Positions 11,861 through 24,170 of a stretch of DNA of 64,000 bases are shown here, one piece after another (the stretch's first letter is position 1; each line of letters begins with the position of its first letter). Both the position numbers and the translations under genes were made by a program. Source of the DNA: Sorex araneus. Taxonomy: Eukaryota > Chordata > Mammalia > Eulipotyphla > Soricidae. The stretch lies in NCBI RefSeq assembly GCF_027595985.1, contig NC_073305.1, forward strand, positions 23,182,028 to 23,246,027. The letters are read 5' to 3'. The notes beneath the pieces are model-generated. The model saw nothing but the letters and a program-made list of their open reading frames with translations, was not told where the DNA came from and did not search any database.

Positions 11861-12482
11861 AAAATCTATAATTCCTAATCGGGGCATAAGTTTAGGTTCT
11901 CTGCCCAGGGTTTCTCTGGGCTACGGTTGAAGGAAGAGGCTGATGTCATCAGTCTTTCTTCCAAGGCACAGACAGTTGTGATCCAGCTGCAGGACAGGTC
12001 TTCACCGTGCTGCAGCCCTCTCCACGGTAGGTAGTTAGCAGTTCCATCTTGCAAAGCTCTCAGAAGCGTTTCCCTTTCCAGTCAGCTAAGTTCTGAGTCT
12101 CCTATAACTTAATAGTATATATAAAACAGTCTGATCTGAGGAGTGGTACCACATCAACTTTGCACTGTTTCAGTGGTGAGAAACAGTTCACATCTTATTG
12201 CTAGATGTGGAGAAAATCTTACAGAAGATGTTGGGGGGAGGGGGGAATCTTGTTGCTCTTCAGATATAGCTTGTCTTAGGGAGCTCTTGCATTTTAGCTG
12301 CTTTGAACCCACTTATTTTTGCTTTCCTTCTCATTCTCAGTTTCTGGAGATGTTCCAAATTCATCCTGCCTTTAGGGGGGTTGTGTGTTTCAGTCTACAA
12401 TCTTGACGAACATATTTGGAGATAACCCTGCACTCTTCTTAATTTGGATGTTTTCTCTTTCATAAATTAAAAAAAAAAGTCC

Positions 12483-13330
12483 TACCTCTACACTCAGGAA
12501 TCACTCCCAAATATGCTCGGAGGACCATGTGGGGTGTTGGGGAACAGACTCACGTGGGCCATGTGCAAGTTAAAAGCCTTGTCCACTGTCCACTCGTCAG
12601 CCTGAGAAATTTTCACTTTTCATGTTCTTTCTATTCTTTAGCTTTACTTTTCAGTTATATGTATGTGCTCTTAGCCGCATCTCGTTTTTCTAATCAGCTT
12701 CCCAAATTGAGCAACGCTGCCTCTCACCCTGTGCCATGCGGGGGGGTGGGGGGTGGGGGGAGACACTTTCTGTTTTTCACTTCTAAAAAGGTAGGTTTCC
12801 AGTGTAGCAGAATGGTTTTTTAATTATTTTTTTCAAAGGGGACAGTATACCAAATATTTTAGTTTGGGAACCTCTGCTGCAATTCGACTCTTCCCCTTAG
12901 TCTTGAAGTTTTCTACTTTCTAAAGAAATTTTTAATTAAGACTTTCTTTTCTGAATGGCTAGGAATTGATAGTAGAATGCTTTAGGTGTTTGCCTTAAAC
13001 GTGGCAGACCCAAGTTTAATCCCCATCATCCCATATGGTCTCCTGAGCACCACCAGTAGTAATTCCTGAATGCAGAGCCAGGAGTAAAAAACAAAAAAAA
13101 CTCCTTTTCTTTCTTCCCTTTTGACCGTTTCCATAAAACTTAATCTTACTGTCATATTCTGTAGCAGTTTTCGGAGACTATTTCATATAAAAACTGAAAA
13201 TTAGGACTGAAGCGATACAGTACAATGGGAAAGCAGCCTGCCTTGGCCCACCTGTGTTTGCTCCCTGGCACCCCAGATGGTTCCCTGAGCATTGACAGGT
13301 ATGGCCCCAAAAAACAAAACAACAAAAAAT
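12483..13330. mobile_element. Three degraded SOR-type SINEs
   Basis: Minus fragment at 12483-12603; plus copies at about 12958-13100 and 13203-13330, the last shortened before the body. Sequence between them is unassigned. Confidence 0.65.
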
Positions 13331-14163
13331 ACTCCTGAAAATTATAGAATGGCTGGTTTTAGTTGTATTAGGATCCTTTCTGTTTGGGAATAATGGTTTT
13401 GCAGTTACTTTGGTTTTAAGTGTAAAATGCTTTGTCAGTCATTTTACAAAGCAGAACTTAAAAACAGGCTACCTACAATACGCAGGGCCTGTTCATATAC
13501 AAGCCACAATGGTGGACATTCTGTGGCTACTGGTGAAGGTCTTGTGTGCAGCCCTAGTCCTCAACTTGTCAGATTTGGATAGTTGTGAACTTTAATGTGA
13601 ATCTTCCAACGTGGGCCTCTTCAATTAAACCTGCTTTGTGGCACCTTGCTTTGGTCAAGCTTTACTGAGTGTATCCTGTTGGGCTGGGAAGGATGTGTGT
13701 AGACAGCAGAAAAGATACTTGGCAGTGAAATTCAGCAGTGAGGAAGAATCCAGACCCTCCTCGCCAAGCCTAGCCTTGTGTCTGCACAGAGGGCACAGCC
13801 TCACTCTGCCTTCCAGTCCTTTGTGGCTGTAACAGCCTACCCTTTTCTCTCCTTACCCTCTGACCCTGTGATTTTCCTGGTGCTTCTGAGTTGTCAATCC
13901 TGCAGTGGAGATGCAGAAACAAAAGAAGGTTGCAGAGGTCTCAGCTTCACAGAGCTTTGAGCAGTGGGTGATGTTGTATCCTCAGATAGGGGCTGACCTC
14001 CATTTTAGTGCCTCCTGGTGCCACTGTGAACCTGAATGGAGTGGAGTGTGTCTGCAACCAAAGCTAACACTAGCTGGGGAAGTAGGTCCCCTGTTCTATG
14101 TCTACCCTGTAGCTGTTTTCTCTCTTTCTTCTTTTTTTTTCCCTTAAAAAAAATTCTTCTTTT

Positions 14164-14320
14164 GGGCTGGAGAGATAGTACAGCAGGTAGGGCATTTGTT
14201 TGCCTCGCATGTGGCTGATCCAGCTTTGCTCCCCAGTACTCTGTATGGTCCCCCCATTATTGCCAAGAGTGATCTGGAGCTCCAGACCATGAGTAAGCTC
14301 TGAGTTCACGCTGCCAGGTT
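14164..14320 (+). mobile_element. SOR-type SINE, diverged
   Basis: 'gggctggagagatagtacagcag' through the 'ctccccagtactctgtatgg' body. Confidence 0.75.
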
Positions 14321-14537
14321 TAAACACCTGCCACTACCGAAAGAATTCTTTTTTCCTTGTATATGGGTATAAAAACTTTTGGTAAGTTGAAATGATGCTT
14401 ATTTCCCAGAACCGTCCTTGTTTTTATTATAAGTTGGTAATCTCATCATTTTTGGAGTTGGCACATATAGCTGAAATCCTGTCTCCATACAAAGTAGTTT
14501 ATGTGACATAATTATTTTAGTTAATTTGTATAAACTA

Positions 14538-14790
14538 GGGCTGGAGTGATAGCACAGCTGCAGAGCATTTGCCTTGCACGCGGCCGACCTAGGTCCGATT
14601 CCTCTGCCCCTCTCAGAGAGCCCAGCTGGCTACTGAGAGTATCTCGCCCACATGGCAGAGCCTGGCAAGCTACCTGTGGTGTATTCAATATGCCAAAAAC
14701 AGTAACAACAAGTCTCAAAATGTAGACATTACTGGATTGGTGCCCGCTTGAGCAAATTGATGAGCAATGGGATGACAGTGACAGTGTACA
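14538..14790 (+). mobile_element. Long tRNA-headed SINE, full length
   Basis: Head 'ggctggagtgatagcacag', then 'cccctctcagagagcccag', 'gtattcaatatgccaaaaac', and end 'gatgagcaatgggatgacag'. Confidence 0.88.
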
Positions 14791-14805
14791 AACTAAGTTA
14801 ATTGT

Positions 14806-14952
14806 GTTTGGTTTGGGGCCACACCAAGATGGTGCTCAGGGTGTTACCCCTAGTTCTGTGCTCAGGAATCACTTTGGTGGTGCTGGAGAGCTCGCTGGGG
14901 TCAGCTGTGTTCAAGGCAAGTGCTTTAACAGCCACTACTATCTCTCAGGCCC
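14806..14952 (-). mobile_element. SOR-type SINE, diverged
   Basis: 'ggtttggggccacaccaag' to 'actatctctcaggccc'. Confidence 0.7.
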
Positions 14953-15114
14953 AAAAGCAATTGAATTTTAAGAAATTTTAATGAAGCCTCTTAGTAAATC
15001 ACAAAATATTCTTGTTCCTCTTTAATTCCAGCTTCCATCCAAAAGTGAGAGATGAAATAATGAGGTTGATTAGTAAAAGACTGGTAAAGGCAGACTAGTA
15101 AAAGTAATTGAACT

Positions 15115-15296
15115 GGAGCTGGAGCGATAGCACAGCGGGTAGGGTGTTTGCCTTGCATACCGCTGACCCGGGTTCGATTCCCAGTATCCCATATGGTCCC
15201 CTGAGCACCACCAGGGGTAATTCCTGAGTGCAGGGCCAGGAGTGACCCCTGTGCATTGCTGGGTGTGACCCAAAAAGCAAAAAAAAAAAAAAAAAA
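15115..15296 (+). mobile_element. SOR-type SINE, young
   Basis: Nearly consensus, with a tail of about 17 A. Confidence 0.92.
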
Positions 15297-15541
15297 GTAA
15301 ACTAATTTGCTAGTACTTACCAAAGGCAGGTGATTTTATTGTCAGGTCCATGAATGTAGTGGAAATAACACCGCTGTAAAAACTTGTATTAATTGACCAG
15401 TAGAGAGACCTTTAGGACTTTGCACAAACACTACTTACCTCATAAAAATCTGCTTCTCAATTATAAAATGGGAAATACTATACTGTTGTCTTTCCTGATA
15501 TAAGGAATTTGGGTAAGGATTTTTGTAAAAATTAATGAAAG

Positions 15542-15750
15542 AGGGGCTGGAGTGATAGCACATCGGGTAGGGCGTTTGCCTTGCACGCGGCCAACCCGGG
15601 TTCGATTCCCAGCATCCCATATGGTCCCCTGAGCAACACCAGGGGTGGTTCCTGAGTGCAGAGCCAGGAGTGACCCCTGTGCATTGCTGGTTGTGACCTA
15701 AAAAGCAAAAAAAAAAAAAAAAGAAAAAAAGAAAAAAAAAAACCAAAAAG
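15542..15750 (+). mobile_element. SOR-type SINE with 10-bp target duplication
   Basis: Flanked by 'ttaatgaaag' at 15532-15541 and 15751-15760; A-rich tail with g interruptions. Confidence 0.92.
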
Positions 15751-15794
15751 TTAATGAAAGAATTTGGGAATTAAATGTATTTGACTATAAATGT

Positions 15795-15932
15795 AGGGTT
15801 GGAGTAATAGCACAGCGGGTAGGGCGTTTGCCTTGCACGCCGCCAACCCGGGTTCAATTCTTCTGTCCCTCTCGGAGAGCCTGGCAAGCTTGAGCAAATC
15901 GATGAACAACGGGACGACAGTGCTACAGTGCC
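15795..15932 (+). mobile_element. Long tRNA-headed SINE with internal deletion
   Basis: Head and 'cctctcggagagcctggcaag' join straight to 'cttgagcaaatcgatgaac', losing about 110 bases of the middle; the join is at a short shared 'gct'. Confidence 0.85.
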
Positions 15933-16267
15933 ACCTTTTTGAAGTGTAACTTATGTACAGTAAATTCATCCAAAGTGTTCATGAATTTTGAGTAGATGAT
16001 TTGACCATATCTAGATCAACGAACAGGTCATTTAAGTTAGCAGTTGCTCTTTGGTAGATGTGTGTCTGCCCAGTAGGCACTCAGCCCCCCTACTTTGTTT
16101 TGAAAACATTGTGCTGTTGCTTCCTGCTGTTGGAGTAAACTTGTAATTTTGATGAGCCTTGTTGGAGCGGAGAGGGCTTTGCATTCTCTCCCTGGACAGC
16201 CAGCCTGTCTTGTATAGCTCCATGCCTGGGGGCACAGTAGGAAAAAGGGGGGTGGGGAGGGCTTAGG

Positions 16268-16415
16268 AGGGCCAGTGAAATAGCTCAGAAGGTTAGAGCC
16301 CACACTTTACACGCAGAAAGCCTGGGTTTGAGCCCTGGCCATTCATACATGTAGTACTCTAAGCACTCTGAATGTCACCAGGTGTGGCTGGCACAAAAAC
16401 CAGAAAAAAATAAAG
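16268..16415 (+). mobile_element. Old tRNA-headed SINE
   Basis: The head 'gtgaaatagctcagaaggttag' is closer to a real tRNA than the young SINE head. Ends in an A-rich tail. Confidence 0.6.
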
Positions 16416-16524
16416 GGTAAAGAAAAAGAGAAGCTGAACTGAAGTGATGAGGAGATGTGACAGTGCAGTAGCATCTACTCAGTCTAGACATTTCCATGTG
16501 TTCAAATTAAATATCAGCAGAAGG

Positions 16525-16708
16525 GGGGCTGGAGAGATAGCACAGCGGGTAGGGCGTTTGCCTTGCACGAGGCCAACCCGGGTTCAAATCCCAGCATCCC
16601 ATATGGTCCCCTGAGCACGGCCAGGGGTAATTCCTGAGTGCAGAGCCAGGAGTAACCCCTGTGCATTGCCAGGTATGACCCAAAAAGCAAAAAAAAAAAA
16701 AAAAAAAA
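16525..16708 (+). mobile_element. SOR-type SINE with 14-bp target duplication
   Basis: Flanked by 'atatcagcagaagg' at 16511-16524 and 16709-16722; tail of more than 20 A. Confidence 0.93.
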
Positions 16709-16759
16709 ATATCAGCAGAAGGTTTTAACATGAGCCAGGCCCGTCCTTTAAAGTAACTA

Positions 16760-17300
16760 TAGGAGAGCAGGATAGTATAGTGGGTAGGTTGCACGCAGCC
16801 GACCCAGGTTCAAGCCCTGGCATCCCATATATTCCCCCAAGCACTACCAGAAGTAATTCCGTGCAGAGCCAGGAATGACTCCTGAGCATTGTCGGGTGTG
16901 GCCCTAAAAAAAAAACAAACAAGTTAAATAGGATCTTTAAATTTTTTTTTCCTATTTCGGTGGGTAATCCATATTAGGAAGTGCTCAGATGCTATTTTCA
17001 GTTTAGTACTTGGGGTTGCTCCCAGCTATGCCTGGGGAGCAAGAGATCAAACCTAGACTTCCAGCATGGAAAGCCTGTGGTCTAGCCCTTAAAGTGAACT
17101 CCCCAGCTCTTTTGTTTGTTTGTTTGTTTGATTTTGATTTGGGGGGTACACCTGGCAGTGCTTAGAGATTACTCCTAATTCTACACTCAGGACTCACTCC
17201 TGGTGATGCTTGGGGGACCACATGAAATACCTGTATCCAGCCCTGGTTGGCCAAGTTCAAGGCAAATGCCCTACACACTGTACTGTATCTTTGGCCCCTC
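16760..17300. mobile_element. Three adjacent SOR-type SINEs, older
   Basis: Plus copy at 16760-16920 with a shortened head; minus copies at 16945-17112 (very diverged) and 17125-17298. Confidence 0.65.
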
Positions 17301-17770
17301 TTTCCATTTCTAATGATATTTTAGATTCTTGTAATATCCTTATACTATAGCCATGTTCATTATGTCCAATTATTTCCTTAGCCAAAATTCTAAGTGTAAT
17401 TTCCATGTCAAAGGACTTGCTGGAATTATATTTGAGAATGTTACACATAGGTGTACCCTAGAACAACTGCTGATTACTTTTCCACCAACATTGGAACGGT
17501 GGTTTTTCTCATATACAGCGACAAAGAGGAGTTCCAGTCTTTAAAATTTTACCATTCTGATAGATGTGTAACCTCAGGGTTAATATTGAGACTCTGTGTG
17601 TGTCTGTCTGTCTGTCTGATGTCAAGGATCAAATCTGAGGAGGCAGATGTTTACTTTTACTTTAAGTAAAACTGAAAATTTGCTTACTGACCAAATGGAA
17701 TTCTTCTCTGTACAGGAGAAATCCCTGTATATATTTAAATGTAGGTGTGTTTCTTTTTTGTTTCCCTTTT
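17300..17770 (-). mobile_element. Probable old L1 fragment, antisense
   Basis: 'cttttccaccaacattggaacgg' and 'cattctgatagatgtgtaacctcag' resemble old L1 antisense text. Short (gtct)n at 17603-17618 interrupts it. Highly diverged. Confidence 0.45.
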
Positions 17771-17819
17771 TTGATCTCCGAGATATTAACCCTTAATTGC
17801 ATGTTGTGCTATCTTTTAA

Positions 17820-18590
17820 GGAAGAGGGGGAAGAGCAGGCAGTCAAACCCAGGGTTACACATTAGCATTAGGCAAGTGCTCTAAAGCTAAGCCATGTACC
17901 CATTCCTGTAACTATCTTTTAGACCATTTTATGAACTGTTTATGATGCCTTTCTTTTAGGGATTCTCCATCTTTATATAGTCTTCCCAGTTTATCTTCCT
18001 TAATGTGTATTGTTGTTCATTTTTAACTTGAATAGTATCTTACCTTTACGTTGCCCCCAGGAACTGAAAATTCCTCCCTCCCTCCCTCCCTCCCTCCTCA
18101 GTAGTTATCACCAAACCCAGGAACCACCTTACCTATGTTTTCTTTGTTTTCTTTTGGGGAGGGGATTTGGAATGAGGGCAGGAATTGGCTACACTCATCG
18201 GTACTCAGGGATTACTCCTTGTTCTGTGCTCAGAGGTTACTTCTGAAGGGCCTTGGGTGTTCATATGGAATGTCAGGGAATTGAATGTGGTTGACTACTT
18301 GCAAGGCAGGTGCCTTACCCACTTACTATACTATCTCTCTGGGTCAAGTTTTCTCAAGTTCTTTCTGTCATTGTTATAAGTTATACATGTTTACTTTTTA
18401 TTAAGAGGCATACTAAGAAGGTTTTTAAAAATTGTAAGGGCCAGAAAGATAGACTAGGGATTAAAGCACTTGCCTTTTCATTCAACTGAGCCAGTTTGAT
18501 TCCTCGACCACATAATTCTCTGAGCACTCTACCCCACCCACTACCAAGGACAGAGCTGGGAGTAAAAATCACAGCGACAAAAAATGTTTC
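17820..18590. mobile_element. Three degraded SINEs and a (TCCC)n repeat
   Basis: Minus fragments at about 17825-17905 and 18155-18346, plus copy at 18436-18590. Simple (tccc)n at 18074-18098. Confidence 0.55.
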
Positions 18591-18756
18591 AATATTATTG
18601 TTTCTTGAATATGTTAAGTAGATCCCATGGAAAAGGCAGTTTTAGTCTCTACAATGTGTCTTGAGGAAGAGGAGGAAGTAGATTGCAACCTTCCCACTAT
18701 TTTATTATATTCTCTTTGAATTGCTTAGCAAAAGAAGAGGAAATAAAGAATGAATC

Positions 18757-18945
18757 TTGGGGTCAGAGATATGGTATAGAGGATTGACCCTGGTGATCCA
18801 TAGCACTGCAGCACCCAGTAGCACTGTGTCCTTGGATTGTGACATCGGATTACCAGATCTGCTGGCTGATAATTGCTGGAAGTGACCCCTGGGCTCCTTG
18901 AACACTACTTGGGAGGTCCCCTCAGCCCACACCAAAAAAAAAGAA
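18757..18945 (+). mobile_element. Degraded SINE-like repeat
   Basis: 'ggggtcagagatatggtatag' head and 'gctggaagtgacccctgggctc' body with A-rich end; assignment tentative. Confidence 0.45.
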
Positions 18946-20104
18946 TAATGGCTCTTAATTAGTATGTTTCTGTAGGAAATACAGATTCGATTGTGGATTT
19001 CTTCCTTCCTTAAAGCATATTCTAAATTCTTTCTATGTTATTACAGTGGTAGCAGAGCTAAGCATTGCACAGGCATAGAGCAGTGAAAGGATGAATGCTG
19101 GAGTCTACTATCCCGACCATTGTACTGTAGGTTGGGCCCCTAAGTGGTATTTTGTAGCTTTGTGATTTGTTTCCACTTTTTAAAAATATTGTAGAAGTTC
19201 TTTACTGTTGATCAGGTTTAAGTCTTCAGGCAGATTGCATAGCCCTGTTGTGTTAGGACCTTTTTTCCAGGCTGTTGTTTTTGACCTGTCAGTGCTGGTG
19301 AGTCTTCCTGCCTACCCATTGTCTTATATTCCAGGAGGGCTAGGAGAGAGCCAGTGGTTTGTGTTAGAGCTGGCCTGGACAGTGTTGAAAGATTGTCGTC
19401 CCCAGTGCCTTGCCTCAGCTCTGGCATCATTTCAAGCAGGCCTGGGCAGCATCCAGAGGTTCAATGCCCAGCAGTCAATAGTTGCATGCTCTCGCCTTGG
19501 GGGTGGAGGGTAGCTGGGGAACTGGAGCTCAGCCCTATTGGTGACAGCTGAGCTCCACGGCTGGTCTACTGTGGATCACATCAGACTATGGGGATCCCCT
19601 TGCTAACTGGCTGTGCATTGGGAGGTAGGAGATACACAGGTGCTTTCAGGGGAGAAGGGCACACTCTCTGCTTACTGGCAAGTTCTGTGTGAACCTCTCC
19701 CCAGGGATTTACTGTGGATCTGTTAATACGCAAGTGAGATCCACAGTGGCCCAGCAGCGCTATCAGCAAGGCTGCACCAGAACATCAAGCTGACTCTCTT
19801 TCATACCCTAGTTTTTGCCTATGGTTCTAGAGTTCTAGATGCAGGATTCAGGAGCTGGGTTTACTGTACCCTCTGTTCTTAGGTTCCACACCTTAGCAAA
19901 TCTTCTGTTGCAGCTTGTTGCCCCTCAGAGTTTCTTGGCAAGTGTGCCTGTCCAGTGCCACTCCAGAGTCTAGGTGCTGTCCTTTGGTCCCTTGCTGCCA
20001 GAGCTGTATTCATTGCGGTTTTAGATCTGTTTCTGTGTACATTTACTCTGTAGGGGGTAAACACAAATTTTTCTGATTGGGCCATCTTAGTGGGGCTTGA
20101 CATG

Positions 20105-20755
20105 AAGCACTCCATTTTTACTCCTGGCTGTGCTTGGGGGATCATATGGGATGCAGGGATCGGCCGCATACAAGGAAAATGCCCTACCCGATGTACTATC
20201 ACTTCAAAAAAAAAAATTGATGTAACTTGCTCTTTAAGCTCATGTTCTCCCTTGAACATGTTCTCCCTTGCTTGCTTTTTCCACTTAACCGAAACCCATG
20301 TTTTCTCTTTGAAGACTTAACTTTTTCTCTCCCCTCCCATCTAAGTATCTAAGTAGGTTTCAATAAGAACTATCTTGATAGTACAGCAGGCAAGGCATTT
20401 GCACACTGCCAACTGGGGTTTTAGTCCCTGCCACCACGTGTGGTCATTTGAGCCCCCTCCCCTAAGTTGATTGAGATACAGTAGTACTGGGGGGTCTTGC
20501 CCAAGGCCTCACATGCAAAGCAGGAACCAAGTCCCTAGGAGTGCCTTTTTTTTTTTTATCACTTCAGTAACTTTTAGAGTATTATTTGTAAGAAATTAGT
20601 TTTATTATTTGAAAATGCAAATTTGGGGGCCAGGAAGTGCTCAGTGGTGGAGCATTTGGATGTGTGCTTGAGACTGAGTTCTACTCCCAGTACCAACCCA
20701 TTTAACTATGTGACCCTCAGTGCCACAGTAAAGTGCTTCTCTTCCCTTCACCAGC
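20105..20755. mobile_element. Three SINE fragments
   Basis: Minus copy at 20105-20215 with a missing start, plus fragments at 20370-20470 and 20626-20755. The last resembles an old tRNA-headed family. Confidence 0.55.
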
Positions 20756-21039
20756 ACCATAACGAAAAATGAAAGCAACTTTCGCTTCTTAGAACAGAAG
20801 CACAGCAGTCTGTAGGAAATCAGTGTTGGGGGTAAAATAGGGGGAATTTCACAAAAACTGACATGAGTTTTCAAGATAACCACATAAAATATTAGTACAT
20901 GCATCCAAAGTCTAATAAGACTAGATTTAAGTCTTTAATTACTAAATTATTAATGATTAAGTGAATCATTAAATGCTAGATTTAATAGTCTAATATAGTA
21001 ACAGCTTTTTAGTTTTGTTAATTTCCTACTACTGTGACT

Positions 21040-21205
21040 TTTGTTTGTTTTCTTTTTGGGTCACACCCAGTGGTGCTGAGGGGTTACTCCTGGCTCTGCA
21101 CTCAGGAATCAGTCCTGGCAGTGCTTGGGGGACCATCTGGGATGCCAGGGATCAAACCTGGGCAGGCTTCATTCAAGGCAAGCACCTTACTATCTCCCCA
21201 GCCCC
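21040..21205 (-). mobile_element. SOR-type SINE
   Basis: 'tctttttgggtcacacccag' to 'tatctccccagcccc', short deletion in the head. Confidence 0.85.
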
Positions 21206-21837
21206 ATTAATGGCTTATCTTACTATATTTTATACTGCTGAAACGGTTTAAAACTGTCTTTCATCTAGTTTGTGCCTCCACACCACCCCCATCTTGAATA
21301 CTAATATCGAATTAATGAAACTTAAGAATTATAACACGTTTAATCAGTTTAATCAATGGCTGAATGAATAGCAGTACTCCTACATTGTGGGGGAGGTGGA
21401 GAGAGTTTACATGCTTACCACCAGGAGTAATTCCTAAGCATTGCCAGGTATGGTCTGAAAACCAGAAAGTAAAAAACAAACTAAGCACCTCTTCGTTCCA
21501 GTTGATTCCCACACTAATTCCCTGGTTGAGAATGCATCCCTGCTATTAAGTCTTCTCCAAAGTTCCGACTTAGTGCTTTATTATTTCAGCTGCTGTTCTT
21601 ATAACCCACCTTTTTTCCTCCTCCGTTTTTGTGACTTAACGAAAGTGTCTTATTATGAAGTAATTTTTTATTATTTTCTCCCTTTTTCTGAACTTTTTAA
21701 ATAACAAAAACTGATTACAAAGATAATAAACTTTAACATCAGACGTGAAAAATAGTTTTTAGTTATCACAGGTGACAAGCTAAAAAATATTAAAGCTTTC
21801 CACCTATGTTCAAAAGTCTGACCCAGTTCCAATTACC

Positions 21838-21975
21838 TTGGGGCTTAAGAGGTAGTGCACTGGGTGGGGCACTTGCCTTGCAGACAGCCAATCTGGGTTT
21901 AATCCCTGGTACCCCGGGTGGTCCCCTGAGCACCACCAGGAACGTGCTCCATTGCTTGATCTATCTTCCTAGCCC
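21838..21975 (+). mobile_element. SOR-type SINE, body truncated
   Basis: Head 'ggggcttaagaggtagtgcac' to 'gagcaccaccaggaacgtgc'. Confidence 0.7.
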
Positions 21976-21987
21976 TCCATATAGTTT

Positions 21988-22168
21988 TTGTGTTTTTTTT
22001 TTTTTTTTTTTTTGGCTTTTTGGGTCATACCCGGCAATGCACAGAGGTTACTCCTGGCTCTGCACTCAGGAATCACCCCTGGTGGTGCTCAGGGGATGCT
22101 GGGAATCGAACCCAGGTCGGCCGCGTGCAAGGCAAACGCCCTACCCGCTGTGCTATTGCTCCAGCCCC
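21988..22168 (-). mobile_element. SOR-type SINE with target duplication
   Basis: Flanked by 'ctccatatagtttt' on both sides (from 21975 and from 22170). A 10-base loss after 'gctcagggga' removes the 'ccatatggga' segment. Confidence 0.9.
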
Positions 22169-22324
22169 CCTCCATATAGTTTTGTTGTTGTTTGTACTCT
22201 TCTGAATATTCTAAGCCCACTAGGCCAGGACTGAGGGGTCAGGAATCTTCTTTGTTAATTTGGAGGCCACCAGTCTTATATAATCTTTAAAATATGCTAA
22301 TAGATGCACGTTGTAAGAACGTCT

Positions 22325-23415
22325 TGCGTCTGGACAGTATAGCGGGTAAGGGGCTTGTCTTGCTTGCAGTTGAACCAGGTTCAGTGCACACTGCACATGG
22401 CTCTTTGAGCTCAGAGCCAGGAGTAAACCCTAAATACAGCCAGTTGTGGCCCCCAAACTTAAAACGAGATCAGTTATTTGTTCTTTATTGTACTAAGGGG
22501 CCAGCGGATTTGGGCCCATTCCAACATTATTTGTCACCTCTTGGGCAGTAAAACTTGATGTCACTGGTTTTATGTTAGTTTTGGGCCACACCTGGTGGTG
22601 CTTGGGGGTTGCTTCTGGCAGTGTTGAAAGGGATCCATACATTACAGGGACCCATGCAAGCATACAGTCTGCCTGTTGAGTGCTCTCTGGCGCCTGGGTT
22701 TCTGTATTAGCCTCACCATGCTAGGAGGGAAAAAGCATAGATACTGGTTGCCTAGCTCTTTAGACAGCACTTACAGTCAGTGATAGACTTGAAATCACCT
22801 GACGTCTCCTCTTGGTTCCAAAGAGGAGTTTAGAGTTGATGAATGCCTTTGTCTTTAATTCCTAGATATCATGGACTAGATAAAAAAGGATTGTGGGCTC
22901 AAGGAACTGAGTTTGTGCTTTACATGAAGGAGCCTGGTTTTGGTCAGTGACACCACAGGGTTCCCCAAGCACCTACAGGTCCCAGTGCACCACCAATTGT
23001 AACCCCAAAACAAAACAAAAAGAGTATTCGTAAGTTTTTATCAGCAACCTTACGTATTGGTGTTTTCATTGACTCGTCCACTTTTCAATCTGGTACACTA
23101 GTCTCAGAGCTGTTAGAAGGCTATAAACTTCCTGCTCAGGTACCTATGCTGCATGCACACTTGCAGGGAGGTAATTTGCGAGCTTCAGATCACAAAGGAC
23201 CAGTTCTAACCTCGGCAATCAGCTTCCTTTCACTAGAGAGGTTACTGCATATTCCTAGAGGAAGAGCACTCAAGGGGCTGAGTGTAAGCTTTGCAGATGG
23301 GAGGCACAGGTTCAGTCCTCAGCAGTGCAATATCCAGCCATCCACCTACCCTGCTCTAAGCACAAAGCTGAGAGTTGCTCCCAGACTGTACCTGGTGTGG
23401 CCCAAAACTAAATGC
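22325..23415. mobile_element. Four degraded SINE fragments
   Basis: Plus at 22325-22470, minus at 22575-22700, plus at about 22890-23025 and 23265-23415. All are diverged; 22700-22890 and 23030-23265 are unassigned. Confidence 0.5.
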
Positions 23416-23459
23416 ACAATGAGCTCTTCCTGCATCCCTGCCTTGTAAAAATTTATTTT

Positions 23460-23612
23460 GTTTGTGGGCCATACCTGGTGGTACTCAGGGCTTACTCCTG
23501 GCTCTGTGCTCAGGGATCACTCCTGACAGACCATCTGGGGTTTCCGGGTTCAAACCGAGGTTGACTGTGTTCAAGGCAAGCGCCCTACCTACTGTAGTAG
23601 CTCTCGCCACTG
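23460..23612 (-). mobile_element. SOR-type SINE, diverged
   Basis: 'gtgggccatacctggtggtactc' to 'tagtagctctcgcc'. Confidence 0.75.
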
Positions 23613-23855
23613 TGTTGTTGTTTTGTTTTGTTTTTAACTTTGTCTAATCAGATAGATCTTTAAATGATCAGCGTATATCTAAGTTGTTAATAGTTCTTGG
23701 AAATAACCCAGCACAGTTTATTATAGGCATTACTATTTGAGAAAATAACTCATAATCATTGCCATCACACTAGTTCAGTGAGACTACTGTGGGTTTGTTG
23801 CTCTACAAACGATCTCCCACTCTGCCTTCACTTCTTTTATTTTATAATTTTTGTG

Positions 23856-24022
23856 TTGGGGCATACACCAACCCAGCAATGCTTAGGGATTACTCCTAGC
23901 TCTGCACTCAGAAATTACTCCTGGAGGTGCTCAGGAAATTAAATGGGATGCTATGGATAGAACCTGAGTTGACTGAGTGCAAGCAAGGCCAGCACCCTAC
24001 CCACCCCACTGTCTCTGCCCCC
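23856..24022 (-). mobile_element. SOR-type SINE, diverged
   Basis: 'ggggcatacaccaacccagc' to 'cccactgtctctgcccc'. Confidence 0.7.
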
Positions 24023-24028
24023 TCTGTC

Positions 24029-24170
24029 ACTATTCCTGTCATCCCATTGCTCATCGATTTGCTCGAGCGGGTACCAGTAACATGTCTCCGAGAGGGGTGG
24101 AGGAATAGAACCTGGGTTGGCCACGTACAAGGCAAACGCTCTACCCGTAGTGCTATCACTCCAACCCCTG
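24029..24170 (-). mobile_element. Long tRNA-headed SINE with internal deletion
   Basis: Lacks about 110 bases between the 'gtaacatgtctcc' and 'gagaggggtggagg' segments; the join falls where full copies carry ggaga at both edges. Confidence 0.85.
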
